47,800 bases of DNA from Pseudomonas sp. H1h (GCF_000633255.1 NZ_AYMJ01000033.1:1-47800); one strand, 5' to 3'. Counted from the first letter of the stretch, positions 34,305 through 45,200 are shown. Notes: generated from the sequence alone by a model not told the origin. Numbers and translations are program-made.

Positions 34305-34798
34305 ACGGCCTCGAGCAACTGCAACCCCTGATCTCCCCGCCCCCGATCGACTTCTGGCCGCCGGCGCCAGGTTGGTGGTTGCTGCTTTTATTGTTGCCGC
34401 TGCTGGGTTTCGGGGCGTGGCGCCTGCGCCGGTTCATACCGACCAGGAAACGCCCGATCGTACGCGCCGAGCAACCGCTGGACCCGGTGCGCATCGCCGC
34501 GCTGGCCGAACTGGCACAAATGCCCAAACCCTACGACGGCGCGCCGGCCGGGGCGTGGCTGCAGCAACTCAACGGCTTGCTCAAGCGCCTGTGCCGCAAC
34601 CATTACCCCTACAGCCAGAGCCACACCCTCAATGGCCGCAAATGGCTGGCGTTTCTCGACAACCGTTGCCCGGCCGCCGGCCTGACACGCTGGATGGTGC
34701 TGGTCGAAGGCGCCTACAAACCCGAATGCAAACTCGACGACAAAGCCATCGCCGGCCTGACGCAAGCCGTCGACACCTGGATTCGCAAGCATGTTTGA
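34301..34798 (+). CDS. DUF4381 membrane protein (MoxR operon)
   Basis: This 165-residue protein has the DUF4381 layout: N-terminal PLISPPPIDFWPPAPGWWLL, one transmembrane helix at about 26-45 (WWLLLLLLPLLGFGAWRLR), and a cytoplasmic domain with LAELAQMPKPYDGAPAGAWLQQLNGLLKRLC and NGRKWLAFLDNRCPA. The family is found with MoxR, DUF58 and VWA genes; its activity is unknown. It overlaps the preceding gene (ATGA) and the following one by 8 bp, so coupling is tight. Confidence 0.9.
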   Translation: MNGLEQLQPLISPPPIDFWPPAPGWWLLLLLLPLLGFGAWRLRRFIPTRKRPIVRAEQPLDPVRIAALAELAQMPKPYDGAPAGAWLQQLNGLLKRLCRNHYPYSQSHTLNGRKWLAFLDNRCPAAGLTRWMVLVEGAYKPECKLDDKAIAGLTQAVDTWIRKHV

Positions 34799-35870
34799 GT
34801 TCGCCTGGCCGTGGATCTTCGTGCTGCTGCCGCTGCCGTGGCTGATGCGCCTGGTGCTGCCGGTGGCCGACAGCGGCGAGCCGGCGCTGCGCGTGAGCTT
34901 TTTGTCCGACCTCGAAGGCCTGGCGCGTCGACGTGCCCGCGCCAACCTGCCGGCGTGGCGCCAACAAGCGCCGTTCCTGCTGCTGTGGCTATTGCTGCTG
35001 AGCGCCGCCGCGCGTCCGCAATGGCTCGGCGAACCGTTGCCGATTGCCGCCAGCGGTCGTGATCTGCTGGTGGCGGTGGACGTGTCCGGCTCGATGGATT
35101 TTCCCGACATGCAGTGGCAGGACGAAGACGTCAGCCGCTTGTCGCTGGTCCAGCATTTGCTCGGCGATTTTCTCGAAAGCCGTGACGGCGACCGGGTCGG
35201 TCTGATCCTGTTCGGCAGTCAGGCGTACCTGCAGGCACCGCTGACTTTCGACCGCCACACCGTGCGCGTCTGGCTCGATGAGGCGCGCATCGGCATCGCC
35301 GGCAAGAACACCGCCATCGGCGATGCGATCGGCCTGGCGCTGAAGCGCCTGCGCATGCGTCCGGCACAAAGCCGGGTACTGATTCTGGTGACCGACGGGG
35401 CCAACAACGGCGGCGAAATCGATCCGCTGACCGCGGCAAAACTGGCCGCCAGCGAGGGGGTGAAAATCTACCCGATCGGCATCGGTGCCGACCCGCAAGA
35501 CAGTGGCAGCACCGGCTTGCTCGGGGTCAACCCGAGCCTGGACCTCGATGAACCGGCACTCAAGGCCATCGCCGCCGCCACCGGCGGTCAGTACTTCCGA
35601 GCCCGCGACGGCAAGGAGCTGCAAGCGATCAAGGAGACCCTCGATCAACTCGAACCGGTAACCCAGCAGCCGACGCAGGCGCGCCCGGCGCAAGCCTTGT
35701 ATCAGTGGCCATTGGCGTTTGCCTTGCTGCTGAGCCTGTTGCTGGTCGCCCGTGAATTGTGGCCGGACAACCCGCTGCAACGCCTGTTCACCAAGGAGCT
35801 GTATCTGCAAAGTCCGTTGCCTGACTGGCGCGCGCGCCTCAAACGCCTGCGTCTGCGGAGGCGCCGATGA
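34791..35870 (+). CDS. VWA-domain membrane protein, BatA-like
   Basis: This 359-residue protein has two N-terminal membrane helices (about 3-25 and 60-73), a VWA domain from about 90 to 275, and a C-terminal helix near 305-320. The metal-ion site is complete: DVSGS at 97-101 (DxSxS), with the later threonine in AIGDAIGLALKRL and the aspartate in ILVTDGANNGG. In BatA-like proteins the domain faces the periplasm. Bat complexes are linked to aerotolerance and envelope stress resistance in other bacteria. It overlaps both neighbours by a few bases. Confidence 0.92.
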   Translation: MFEFAWPWIFVLLPLPWLMRLVLPVADSGEPALRVSFLSDLEGLARRRARANLPAWRQQAPFLLLWLLLLSAAARPQWLGEPLPIAASGRDLLVAVDVSGSMDFPDMQWQDEDVSRLSLVQHLLGDFLESRDGDRVGLILFGSQAYLQAPLTFDRHTVRVWLDEARIGIAGKNTAIGDAIGLALKRLRMRPAQSRVLILVTDGANNGGEIDPLTAAKLAASEGVKIYPIGIGADPQDSGSTGLLGVNPSLDLDEPALKAIAAATGGQYFRARDGKELQAIKETLDQLEPVTQQPTQARPAQALYQWPLAFALLLSLLLVARELWPDNPLQRLFTKELYLQSPLPDWRARLKRLRLRRRR

Positions 35871-37603
35871 TCGCGCTCTGGCCGCACTGGTTCCGCCCCT
35901 GGTGGCTGCTGTTGTTGCCGCTGCTGGGCTGGCTGCTCTGGCAACTCTGGCACCGGCAGAAGCGCGCCGGGCGCTGGCAGATGATTCTGCCGCCGGCGTT
36001 CCACGCCACCCTGCTCAGCGGTGGCAGCGGACGCGACAGCAAGCTGCCGTGGGTTGCCCTCGGGGTGGCTTGGCTGCTGACCCTTGTCGCGCTGCTCGGG
36101 CCCAGTTGGGAGCGGGTCGAACAGAACAGCCAGAAACCCGCCGATCCGCTGGTGGTGGTGCTTGAACTGACCCCGGAAATGCTCGCCACCGACTCACCAC
36201 CCACGCGTCTGGAACAGGCCCGGCGCAAGCTGTTCGACCTGTTGCAGGCCCGCAGCGATGCGCAAACGGCGATCGTCGTCTACGCCGGCAGCGCGCATAC
36301 GCTGGTGCCGCTGTCGGATGACCTGGCGACCAGTCGCAATTTGCTCGACGCGCTCAAGCCGTCGTTGATGCCGGAAAGCGGCCACCGCGCCGACCTTGGC
36401 GTGAGCAAGGCACTGGCATTGCTCAAGCAAGGCGCGCTCGGTCAGGGGCGGATTCTGCTGATCGGCTCCTCGCTGACAGAAGAAGAACGCCAAGGCATTC
36501 GCCGCGCCCTCGGTAAACAATCGGCGCAACTGCTGATGCTCGGCATCGGCACCGCCGAAGGCGCACCGATTGCCCAGGAGGACGGCAGCTTCCTCAAGGA
36601 CGAACAAGGCGCGATCCGCGTGCCGCAACTCGACAGCCCGAGCCTCGGCGCTTTTCTCGCCAGCGTCGGCGGCGAATACCACAGCGCGCGGCTGGACGAG
36701 ACTGATCTGCGCGCCCTCGGCCTGCTCGACGGCCCCCGCAGCCTGCGCAACGACGGCCAGACCGTGCGCCTCGACACCTGGGCCGATCAGGGCTACTGGC
36801 TGTTGTTGCCGCTGTTGCTGCTGGCTGCCTGCGCCGGGCGACGTGGCTGGCTGTTCTGCCTGCCACTGCTGTTTTGCCTGCCGCAGCCAAGCTACGCTTT
36901 CGACTTCGAAGACCTGTGGCTGCGTCCCGACCAACAGGGCCTGCACCTGCTCAAGCAGAAGCGCCCGGCCGACGCCGCCGAGCACTTTGAAGATCACCAG
37001 TGGCAAGGACTGGCGTTGTATGAGGCCGGCGATTACAGTGGCGCCGCTCAGCGTTTCGCCGAAGGCAGCGATGCCCGCGCCCACTACAATCGTGGCAACG
37101 CCCTGGCGAAAAGCGGCGAGCTGGAAGCAGCCATCGACGCCTATGAGCAAGCGCTGGAACTGCAACCGGATTTGCGCCCGGCACTGACCAACAAGGCGCT
37201 GGTGGAAAACCTGCTCAAGCAGAAGCAGACTCCGCCGCCGGCAGAACCGCAGACGCCACCGGCCCAGCCGAACCTGCCCGGCGATGAGCCACCGCCGGCG
37301 ACCGCGCCGCCAGCGGCAGTCAAAAGCGAGACCCCGAGCGAGGCGCAACCCGGCGAATCGACCAGTGAACCGCCGCCGACCACGCCGCCGCAGCCAGGCC
37401 CCAACGAAGTGCCGGGCATTGATGAAGCGGAAGAAACGAACACCGTGCCGACGCTGCGTCCAAGCGAGGACAACCTCGAAGGTGAGCAACGTCAGGCCCT
37501 GGAACAATGGCTGGGCAAAATCCCCGACGACCCGGGCGAACTGCTGCGACGCAAATTCTGGTACGAACAGCAACAACATCAGGATCAGGAAAAAACTCGA
37601 TGA
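35867..37603 (+). CDS. VWA-TPR fusion protein, BatB/BatC-like
   Basis: This 578-residue protein joins a BatB-like part (two N-terminal helices, then a VWA domain at about 92-290, then a helix near 315-330) to a BatC-like part. The latter has tetratricopeptide repeats (about 350-450: FEDHQWQGLALYEAGDYSGAA, HYNRGNALAKSGELEAAIDAYEQALEL) and a Pro/Glu-rich tail. The VWA metal site is degenerate: ELTPE (100-104) stands where DxSxS is expected. It overlaps the BatA-like gene by 4 bp (ATGA) and the BatD-like gene in the same way. The proline-rich stretch at about 455-530 is probably unstructured. Confidence 0.92.
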   Translation: MIALWPHWFRPWWLLLLPLLGWLLWQLWHRQKRAGRWQMILPPAFHATLLSGGSGRDSKLPWVALGVAWLLTLVALLGPSWERVEQNSQKPADPLVVVLELTPEMLATDSPPTRLEQARRKLFDLLQARSDAQTAIVVYAGSAHTLVPLSDDLATSRNLLDALKPSLMPESGHRADLGVSKALALLKQGALGQGRILLIGSSLTEEERQGIRRALGKQSAQLLMLGIGTAEGAPIAQEDGSFLKDEQGAIRVPQLDSPSLGAFLASVGGEYHSARLDETDLRALGLLDGPRSLRNDGQTVRLDTWADQGYWLLLPLLLLAACAGRRGWLFCLPLLFCLPQPSYAFDFEDLWLRPDQQGLHLLKQKRPADAAEHFEDHQWQGLALYEAGDYSGAAQRFAEGSDARAHYNRGNALAKSGELEAAIDAYEQALELQPDLRPALTNKALVENLLKQKQTPPPAEPQTPPAQPNLPGDEPPPATAPPAAVKSETPSEAQPGESTSEPPPTTPPQPGPNEVPGIDEAEETNTVPTLRPSEDNLEGEQRQALEQWLGKIPDDPGELLRRKFWYEQQQHQDQEKTR

Positions 37604-39237
37604 CCCGTTTCACCGCTCTCTTGCTGCCCCTGCTGATCTGCACGGCCACCGCCCAGGCGGCCGAGTTGACGGCCAGCGTGGATCGCAGTCGCCTGAACTC
37701 CGGCGAGACGGTCGAACTCACCCTCGAAACCAGTGATGTCACGCAGTTCGGCAAACCTGACCTGACGCCGCTGGAGCCGTTGTTCGAGGTGCGCGGTACG
37801 CGCCAGGTCAACCAGTTGAACACCCTCAGTGGCGACAACCGCGCCACCACTCGGTGGATCATCACCCTGCTGCCGAAAGAGAACGGCAGCGTGGTCATTC
37901 CGCCGCTGCAACTGGGTGATGTGCAGAGCCAGCCGATCACCGTGCAAGTGGTCGAGAGCGACACCCGCGAAGAAAAAAGCAATCCGGCGCCGGTGTTCAT
38001 CGAGGCCAGTCTCGACCAGTCCAGCGTGTATGTGCAGGCGCAGGCGATCCTGACGTTGCGTATTTACCACTCGGTGTCGCTATACGACGACAGCAGCCTG
38101 ACCCCGCTGCAGATCGCCGATGCACGGATCGAGCAACTGGGCGACACACGCACCTACGAAAAAGACATCAACGGCGTGCGCCATGGCGTGATCGAGATGC
38201 GCTACGCGATCTACCCGCAGCACAGCGGCTTGCTGCTCATCGCCCCGCAGACGTTCAGCGCCACGCTGGTCGACACCCAGCCCAGTCAGGACGCCACCGC
38301 GCAAGGACCGAAACCGGGCAAGCTGCTGCGCGTCAATTCCGCCGAGATTGCGCTGACGGTCAAACCGAAACCGCTGACCTATCCGGCCGATGCGCCATGG
38401 CTGCCCGCACGCAGCCTGAGCCTGAGCGAAAGCTGGAACCCGGAGCCGGAGCACATTCAGGTCGGTGACTCCCTGACCCGCAGCCTGACCCTGAAAGCCG
38501 AAGGCCTGGCCAGTTCACAGTTGCCGGCCCTGCCCGCCACCGACGCCAACGGCCTGCGTCGCTACCCGGATCAACCGGTGCTGAGCAACCAGAGCGGCGA
38601 GCGCGGCCTGATCGGCAGCCGTGAAGAACGCGAAGCGCTGGTGCCCAGCCGCAGCGGCGCCATCGAACTGCCGACCGTGGACGTGATCTGGTGGAACACC
38701 TTCGAGGATCACCTGGAACACACCAGCCTGCCGGCGCGCACTCTGCAAGTGGCGAACAACCCGAGCCTGCAGGTCGACACCCCGGCCGGCACCCTGCAAT
38801 CGGCCAGCGTCGACAGCGACACCCTGTGGTGGTGGAAACTCAGCACGCTGATCCTCGCCTGCACCACCCTGCTGGGCTTCGGTCTGTGGTGGCGTGCGCG
38901 CTGGCAGCCGGCGGTGCACCGCGCCGCACAAACCGGCCCGAGCCCGCGCACCTTGATGGACGACATCAAACGGGCGAGCCAGGCGAACGATCCGCAAGCG
39001 ACGCGGCAGGCGCTGGATGCGTGGGCGCGGCAGCAGCCGGAAACGCTAGCGGACATGGCAGCGCGGTTTGTGCCGTTGTCGGATGCGCTCGACGGCCTCA
39101 ACGGCGCGCTGTACAGCGAGACCGGTCAGCACTGGCAGGGTGAGGACTTGTGGCGGGCGATCCGCACGATTCCGGCAGCGGAGCGAGTGCAGGATCCGGT
39201 GGGTGACAGCGGCTTGCCGCCGCTTTATCCGAAGTGA
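37600..39237 (+). CDS. BatD-like protein
   Basis: This 545-residue protein has a signal peptide (MTRFTALLLPLLICTATAQA, cleavage after AQA) and periplasmic Ig-like beta domains (AELTASVDRSRLNSGETVEL, VFIEASLDQSSVYVQAQAIL). One transmembrane helix at about 412-430 (WWWKLSTLILACTTLLGFGL) precedes a cytoplasmic tail with helices, PRTLMDDIKRASQANDPQATRQ. This is the BatD (BAT4/oxygen tolerance) layout. The ATG at 37600 overlaps the previous stop, has AGGA upstream and starts a true signal peptide; a longer ORF from 37507 is discarded. It is the last gene of the operon. Confidence 0.92.
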   Translation: MTRFTALLLPLLICTATAQAAELTASVDRSRLNSGETVELTLETSDVTQFGKPDLTPLEPLFEVRGTRQVNQLNTLSGDNRATTRWIITLLPKENGSVVIPPLQLGDVQSQPITVQVVESDTREEKSNPAPVFIEASLDQSSVYVQAQAILTLRIYHSVSLYDDSSLTPLQIADARIEQLGDTRTYEKDINGVRHGVIEMRYAIYPQHSGLLLIAPQTFSATLVDTQPSQDATAQGPKPGKLLRVNSAEIALTVKPKPLTYPADAPWLPARSLSLSESWNPEPEHIQVGDSLTRSLTLKAEGLASSQLPALPATDANGLRRYPDQPVLSNQSGERGLIGSREEREALVPSRSGAIELPTVDVIWWNTFEDHLEHTSLPARTLQVANNPSLQVDTPAGTLQSASVDSDTLWWWKLSTLILACTTLLGFGLWWRARWQPAVHRAAQTGPSPRTLMDDIKRASQANDPQATRQALDAWARQQPETLADMAARFVPLSDALDGLNGALYSETGQHWQGEDLWRAIRTIPAAERVQDPVGDSGLPPLYPK

Positions 39238-39379
39238 TTTCTGTAGGATTTATAGCCTGACAGCAAGCCGCTCAGCCCAACCGGAAAGGCCCTACGTCAA
39301 ACGCCGATTTATCTGACTTCACCGATGTGCCCATCTTCCCCCACAGTCCTGTGCCTTACACAGACACAGGGAAATGTGG

Positions 39380-41383
39380 ATGCTTACCGCCGGCCAATCC
39401 GTCGTTTTCAGACTCGATATCAAGGACGTTCCCCACGACTTTCAGGTATACGAGTTCTGCGCCAGTGAGGCGCTCAACCAAACCTACAGGGTCGAACTCG
39501 AACTGGTCAGCGAGCACCGCGACCTTGATCTCGAGTCCTTGCTGCACCGTCCAGCGTTTCTCTCATTCTGTGCCAACGGCGATGGCCTGCATGGTCAGAT
39601 TTATCGAATCGCCCAAGGTGACTCCGGTGCTCGCCTGACGCACTACCAGATTGTTCTGGTGCCGTATCTGGCTTACCTCGCCCACCGCCACAATCAGCGG
39701 ATCTTTCAACAGCAAAGCGTTCCGCAAATCATCGCTACCCTCTTGAGCGACCATGGTTTGCAGCCCGATGCCTGGCGTTTTCAACTCGGTGCCGATTACC
39801 CGCCACGCCTGTACTGTGTGCAGTTCGACGAGACAGATCTGCACTTCATCCAGCGCTTGTGCGAGGAAGAAGGCCTGCACTTTCATTTCCAGCACAGCAG
39901 CGATGGGCACCTGCTGGTGTTTGGCGACGACCAGACCGTCTTCCCCAGACCTGACGCGCCAACCGCTTATGCGCAAGGCAGGGGCATGTTGGCCGACAAG
40001 TCGGTGATCGACCGCTTCAACGTGCGCCTGGAAACTCGTACCAGCCACGTCAGTCGCCGCGACTATCACTTCGAAAAACCCACGGTGCAACTGGACGCGG
40101 AAGTCAAAGAGCAACGGTTGCCGGCGCTTGAGGATTACCGTTTTCCGGGGCAGTTCACTCATCGTGATCAGGGTAAGCATTTGAGTCGGCGCGCGCTTGA
40201 GCGGCACCGCGCCGATTACCGTCAGAGTCAGGGGCGCAGTTATCAAAGCCTGATGCGCAGCGGCAGTTTCGTCGATGTGAGTGAACACCCACGCGCCGAC
40301 TGCAATGGCTTGTGGCTGCTGACGCGTGTTGAACACGTCGGCCGACAACCGCAAGTGCTTGAGGAAGCATCAGCCGCCCCGACTACGGACGATGGCTTCA
40401 GTCAGGGCTATCGCAATACCTTCGTCGCGACGCCTTGGGAAGTGATTTTCCGTCCCGCACTGCAACACCCAAAACCACGAATGACCGGCCACCAGCACGC
40501 CGTGGTGACCGGGCCGGCCGGCGAAGAAATCTACTGCGACGCCTATGGACGAGTAAAAGTCCAACTGCTGTGGGATCGCGAAGGCCAGCTCAATGAGCAA
40601 TCCAGTTGCTGGTTGCGCGTCGCCACTGGCTGGGCCCATGACCGATACGGCAGCGTGCAGATTCCGCGCGTTGGCATGGAAGTACTGGTCGGGTTCACCG
40701 AAGGCGATCCGGACAAGCCGTTTGTGACAGGTTGCCTGCCCAACGCGACGACGCCGCTACCGCTGGACCTGCCGGCCGAACGCACGCGCAGCATTTGGCG
40801 TAGCCAGAGCAGCCCCGGCGGTAGCGGCTATAACGAACTGCGCATCGAGGACAGAAAGGGCGTTGAAGAAATCGCCATTCGCGCCCAGCGTGACTTGGCT
40901 CAGTGGGTGCTCAATGACCAACGGGTGCAGGTCGACAACTCGCACACCATGGTCGTCGGCGGCGTTTGCAGTCTTGACCTGCGCAGTGATGAGCATCATC
41001 TGACCCACGGCAATCGCCTCACCGAACTCAAGCGGGACGACCATCTTTGGGTGCAGGGCGACCGCCATATTCGGGTCGCCAGCCAACGACTCAGTGCCAG
41101 CGAGCAAATTCACCTCGGCGCCGGCCAGCAAGTGGTCATCGATGGCGGCACCCATGTAACGATCAAGGCGGGCGGGCATTGGCTGACGCTGGGGCCTGAG
41201 GGCCTCTGCAGCAGCGTGCCGATTGTCCAGGGGGGCGCGCCTGCGGTTGGGCAGCCCGCAGAACCGTTGGTGGCGGGCGCGTTGCCGTTGTTGAAGCTGA
41301 CGGTAGATCCGCTTCAGCAACGCATCAATCTGCTTTCAAACAGCACATCACGCTGCCTGATTTGCGAGGCGAGCCCAGCATGA
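39380..41383 (+). CDS. vgrG: VgrG spike protein (TssI), short form
   Basis: This 667-residue VgrG starts MLTAGQSVVFRLDIKDVPHD and shares with the first VgrG the marker FIQRLCEEEGLHFHFQH and EEIYCDAYGRVKVQLLWDREG. A short beta-helix region follows (HTMVVGGVCSLDLRSDEHH through VVIDGGTHVTIKAGGHWLTLG). It lacks the long C-terminal extension of the other VgrG. The ATG at 39380 is chosen because AGGGA lies 8 nt upstream; an ATG at 39374 is too close to that site. It heads a coupled set: DUF4123 adaptor, VasX-like effector and candidate immunity genes, all overlapping. Confidence 0.94.
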   Translation: MLTAGQSVVFRLDIKDVPHDFQVYEFCASEALNQTYRVELELVSEHRDLDLESLLHRPAFLSFCANGDGLHGQIYRIAQGDSGARLTHYQIVLVPYLAYLAHRHNQRIFQQQSVPQIIATLLSDHGLQPDAWRFQLGADYPPRLYCVQFDETDLHFIQRLCEEEGLHFHFQHSSDGHLLVFGDDQTVFPRPDAPTAYAQGRGMLADKSVIDRFNVRLETRTSHVSRRDYHFEKPTVQLDAEVKEQRLPALEDYRFPGQFTHRDQGKHLSRRALERHRADYRQSQGRSYQSLMRSGSFVDVSEHPRADCNGLWLLTRVEHVGRQPQVLEEASAAPTTDDGFSQGYRNTFVATPWEVIFRPALQHPKPRMTGHQHAVVTGPAGEEIYCDAYGRVKVQLLWDREGQLNEQSSCWLRVATGWAHDRYGSVQIPRVGMEVLVGFTEGDPDKPFVTGCLPNATTPLPLDLPAERTRSIWRSQSSPGGSGYNELRIEDRKGVEEIAIRAQRDLAQWVLNDQRVQVDNSHTMVVGGVCSLDLRSDEHHLTHGNRLTELKRDDHLWVQGDRHIRVASQRLSASEQIHLGAGQQVVIDGGTHVTIKAGGHWLTLGPEGLCSSVPIVQGGAPAVGQPAEPLVAGALPLLKLTVDPLQQRINLLSNSTSRCLICEASPA

Positions 41384-42246
41384 ACTTCTCGCCTTTACTG
41401 CCCACAGACCTGCCGTGGAATGAGCAACTCGCTTTTGTATTGCTGGACGGCGCGAGCCAGACAAACCTGTTGGAGCGCTTGAAACAGCATGACCCCGGCG
41501 TCAGCTCTATCGCCCTGTTCGACGGCACGCCCTTCACCGAGCTACGGGACATCTCACCGCTGTTGGTGACGATTGAACACCCTGAGGCGGCCATTTTTCA
41601 GTTCTATTGCGAGCATGCCCAAGAGGAATGGGGGGTGCTGCTGTTCAGCCCTGAGCCTGCCCATGCCGTGGCACAGCATTTGCGAAAACTGCTGGCGGTT
41701 GAAATCACGGAGGACCTGCCAGTCATGCTGCGACTGGCCGATGCTGCCGTGGCGAACGTGCTGTTTGGCAGCGACGATCAACGACTGTTTGGCCCGCTGT
41801 CCTGTGTCCTGACGGCTGATTGCGTTGCTGCGAATTGGCATCGACACCAGCCTCGTCTGCCTGAGCGCCTCGACCTGCCGACGCCCTATCGCCTGAGTGC
41901 TGAGCAAAATTCAGCACTGGACCAGGCGGATCACCGCCGCGCGCTGATCGAACTCGACGCCCATCTGCTCAGCTACTTCCCGGCCCACCATGACGGTAAA
42001 ACCCTGGCCCAGCGCTGGCCACGGCTCGAACAGCTGCGGGAGCAGGCCCGTGCGCTGGATTTGAGCAGCAAGTCCGAACTGTTCTTCTACGCCAACGTCA
42101 TGGCCTCAATGGAGGGCGCGACGCCCGAACAGCATTCGCACATTCATCAATTGCTGCAGACGTCATCACTGCAACCGCCCGATGAGCGCGTTGCGCTGGC
42201 TGCAGAGCTTGCTCATCAGTGGGCCATTCAACGGGGCCAATCATGA
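41380..42246 (+). CDS. DUF4123 protein, T6SS effector adaptor/chaperone (Tap/TEC)
   Basis: This 288-residue protein matches the DUF4123 family, the adaptor class (Tap-1/TEC) that loads an effector onto its VgrG. Features include an N-terminal LPWNEQLAFVLLDGASQTNLLERL, SIALFDGTPFTELRDISPLLVTI, GVLLFSPEPAHAVAQHLRKLL and RLADAAVANVLFG. No signal peptide is present, so it is cytoplasmic. The ATG at 41380 overlaps the vgrG stop by 4 bp, and its own stop overlaps the effector start by 4 bp. This position between vgrG and cargo is the usual one for DUF4123 adaptors. Confidence 0.9.
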   Translation: MNFSPLLPTDLPWNEQLAFVLLDGASQTNLLERLKQHDPGVSSIALFDGTPFTELRDISPLLVTIEHPEAAIFQFYCEHAQEEWGVLLFSPEPAHAVAQHLRKLLAVEITEDLPVMLRLADAAVANVLFGSDDQRLFGPLSCVLTADCVAANWHRHQPRLPERLDLPTPYRLSAEQNSALDQADHRRALIELDAHLLSYFPAHHDGKTLAQRWPRLEQLREQARALDLSSKSELFFYANVMASMEGATPEQHSHIHQLLQTSSLQPPDERVALAAELAHQWAIQRGQS

Positions 42247-45200
42247 CATCACTCGCCAACCTCGCCGCGGCTGCGGCCTCCAAAACGCCGATTGGCTCGC
42301 TGGGCGCCTGCCCCTTGCGCAAAACCCACGTGCAGCTTCTGCCTTTGCGCTACGGCCTGGTGGAAAAAATCGTCGCCCCCGGCGCCTCGCTGAAACTGCC
42401 CTACGCTCTGCAGACCCGACAACTGGGCATCCGCAGGCTGCGCGATGGCTGGTTATATGTGATCGATAGCGTGACCGGCCACTTGCATGAGTACCGGGTT
42501 CTCGATGGATCGATCAGCGCCTTGCTGCACAAGGGCGCCAAGGTCGACAGTGACCAGCGCACAGCGATCGAAGAGCGCCCGGCACTGGTGTTTTCCCGAC
42601 GCAGCCTGTTGCATGTGTGCTTTGCCGAAGTCCAGTGGGCCGCGGCCAAATGCGCGCAAGTGACCGACAACCCCAAGGAGCGCGAGTACTTCATGCAGGC
42701 CATCGATCTCGGCCCGGTGAATTGCGAAACCGGTGGCGAGCACCTGTTGACGGTCACACAGGCGAGGACATGGATGGCAGAGATCGCGACCGTGCCGACC
42801 AAGCAGGCACAGGCTGAAGAAAATCGCGCCATGCTGAAAAAAGCCTCGCCAGCAGACGCGGTTCTAATGCCCGAAGTTGAGGTCTACAGCGCCCCCGAGC
42901 ACGAACGCGAACCTTATCTGTGGGAGCAGCCTCGACGCTTTCGCGACGCGCATATCGGTGAGTTGCTCGGGCGGGTGCGCCCGGCTTATCAGGACGACAC
43001 GCTGTTTCTCGTGATTGAGGACGATCTCGGGGTGCTGCGTGACCTCGCCAACTATCAAGATACAGTGGCCGGTTGGCTCGACCACTGGAGCAATACCTAC
43101 AACAACGAGCGTGATTATCTGCTGGCCTGCTATATCGAGTCCCTGAGCCAGCTCAGTCCGGCAGATGTCGGCAACCTGAACAAGGCCAGCGATGACCCGG
43201 CGGTCAACGCCCTGCTGGGCGATCTGCAACAGTTGCCTGAGCCCACTCAGGGACGCACGCGCGAAGCCTTGCTTAACTACTTGAACAAAGGCGGCAAGGT
43301 CGAGGTGGACGGTGTTCCCGTCCCGCCCGAACTCGAGCAATTGCGCAGCGCGGCGGCGGCTGAAGCAAAGAAGATGCTTATGCTTCAGGGCGCAGCGCCA
43401 GACCTCAATGCGCACCGGCGCGCAATTGAAGACGCCGACCGCACCTACTACACCCGCCAGCACTTTGCGATGGCACCTCCCGACTTCGTTGAGCGGCATC
43501 TCGCAACGCTGATCAAACTCGGCAGGGAGCAAAACAACCGTATTGAGGACGTGCTTGAAGGCTCCCGTCTTTCCGGCAAACGCGGGATCAACGATTTCAT
43601 TGATCGCCCGGCCATGGACGAGACGCTGTTTCAACACCGCGCCGACCTCAAGCGCTGGAACCGCTTGCTCGAACGCATCACCGCCGACCGCACGGACCTG
43701 GTATGTGCCGGGCGTTTCCATCGCTCGGCCTGGTATTACGATGCGCACCACCCGCAGCAACTGGCCGAGGCCTTCGCGGCCGAATACGCCTGCATCAAAG
43801 ACATCTGCCGCAGCGACCACGCCAGTGAAAAAATGCTGGGGTTTCTGGAAGAACACCCGCAGATGACGCGATCGCCGTTCTATACCTTGCCGCTACGGGT
43901 CAGACCTGACCTGCTGGTGCAATACAGCCTGCTGTCGAATGCCGGAGCCGGCCTGTTCAACAACCTTCCCGATTGGCTGGAAACCCTGCGCAACCTCGAG
44001 CATCCGCACCTGCCGGCCCTCGATGATTTACCCGAACATACCCGAGCCCTCGCCGACGCGGTGCAACACAGTTACAGCCCGGCGTTGAATCTGGGGCTGA
44101 GCCGCGCACTGGAAGGCTTCGACCTGGCGCAAGGGAAAATCCCCGACCTTGACGAACTGTTCCGCCATCTGCCCAAGGCATTGCCGGCACGCATCCTCGA
44201 TGCGGCGAAAAGCACCGGAGTGACCTTCACCGTCGCCACCCCGGCCGAACACAAGGCGCTGCAAACCGACATCAAGGACCTGCTCCGCGAACGTGCCGAC
44301 CTCAAGTTACTCAACAATGAGCGCAACCGGCTTACCCACAATAAAAATCTCGCGGGCCACAAGACTGCACGTGCGATGGAGTTGCAGACCGAGATCGTTC
44401 GGGTGCGTGCCGGGTTGACTCAACTTGAAGGCAGGCTCGCGGGCGCGCTGAGCCCGATTGCCGAATTGCCGGATGCATCGGTGCGCCTGTACGGCGCCGC
44501 CCCCGCCCGGGCGGGAGTGACGGTGGTGTTCGCTGCGGCGCAACAGCAGGAGGTGAGGAGTTTGCTGAAGAACATTCGGCTGGGGGTTCAGAGTGTGCCG
44601 AGGGCAGATTTGATCAAGAGTGAAGGGGTTGGGTTGTTGGTGTTTTTGGCGCAGGCGGTGAATTTGGTGGGGGTTTATCGGGAAATGATGAAGCAAACCC
44701 GCAACGAACGAGTCTGGAAGACATTCGGCAACGCAGCGGCTGCCACAGGTGCTGCGGGGTTTGCGGCAGCACAAAGCCTGGCAGATACCGCTTTGAAAAC
44801 GCAGAGCGATAGGCTGGTCCGATCAGCTCAACATCACGCGTTAGAGAACGTGCATGTGCAGATGGGGAAAATGCATGTGGGGCTTGGTTTTGCTACCTAC
44901 ATTTTTGGGCTTTCATCATCATTGGTAAGCCTCAATACACAGCAACAGAATTGGCAGAACTCCACGCGAAGTGGCAATCGTGCGGCACAGGCAAGTGCTG
45001 CTCTTGCCACAACAGGCGCGAGCGGCATGGTTGCAGTTAACGCCTACGGCCTTGGTCATACCGTTTACGCCACTTTTCAAGTGGCGAAAGCCGGAAGTGC
45101 TGCGGCACGAACCGCTGCCTGGGCCGCCGCAGGGACACGGCTGTCCACCGTATTTTTCCGGGTCAACCTGGCCGGTGCGTTGTTCACCGTACTGGAGCTG

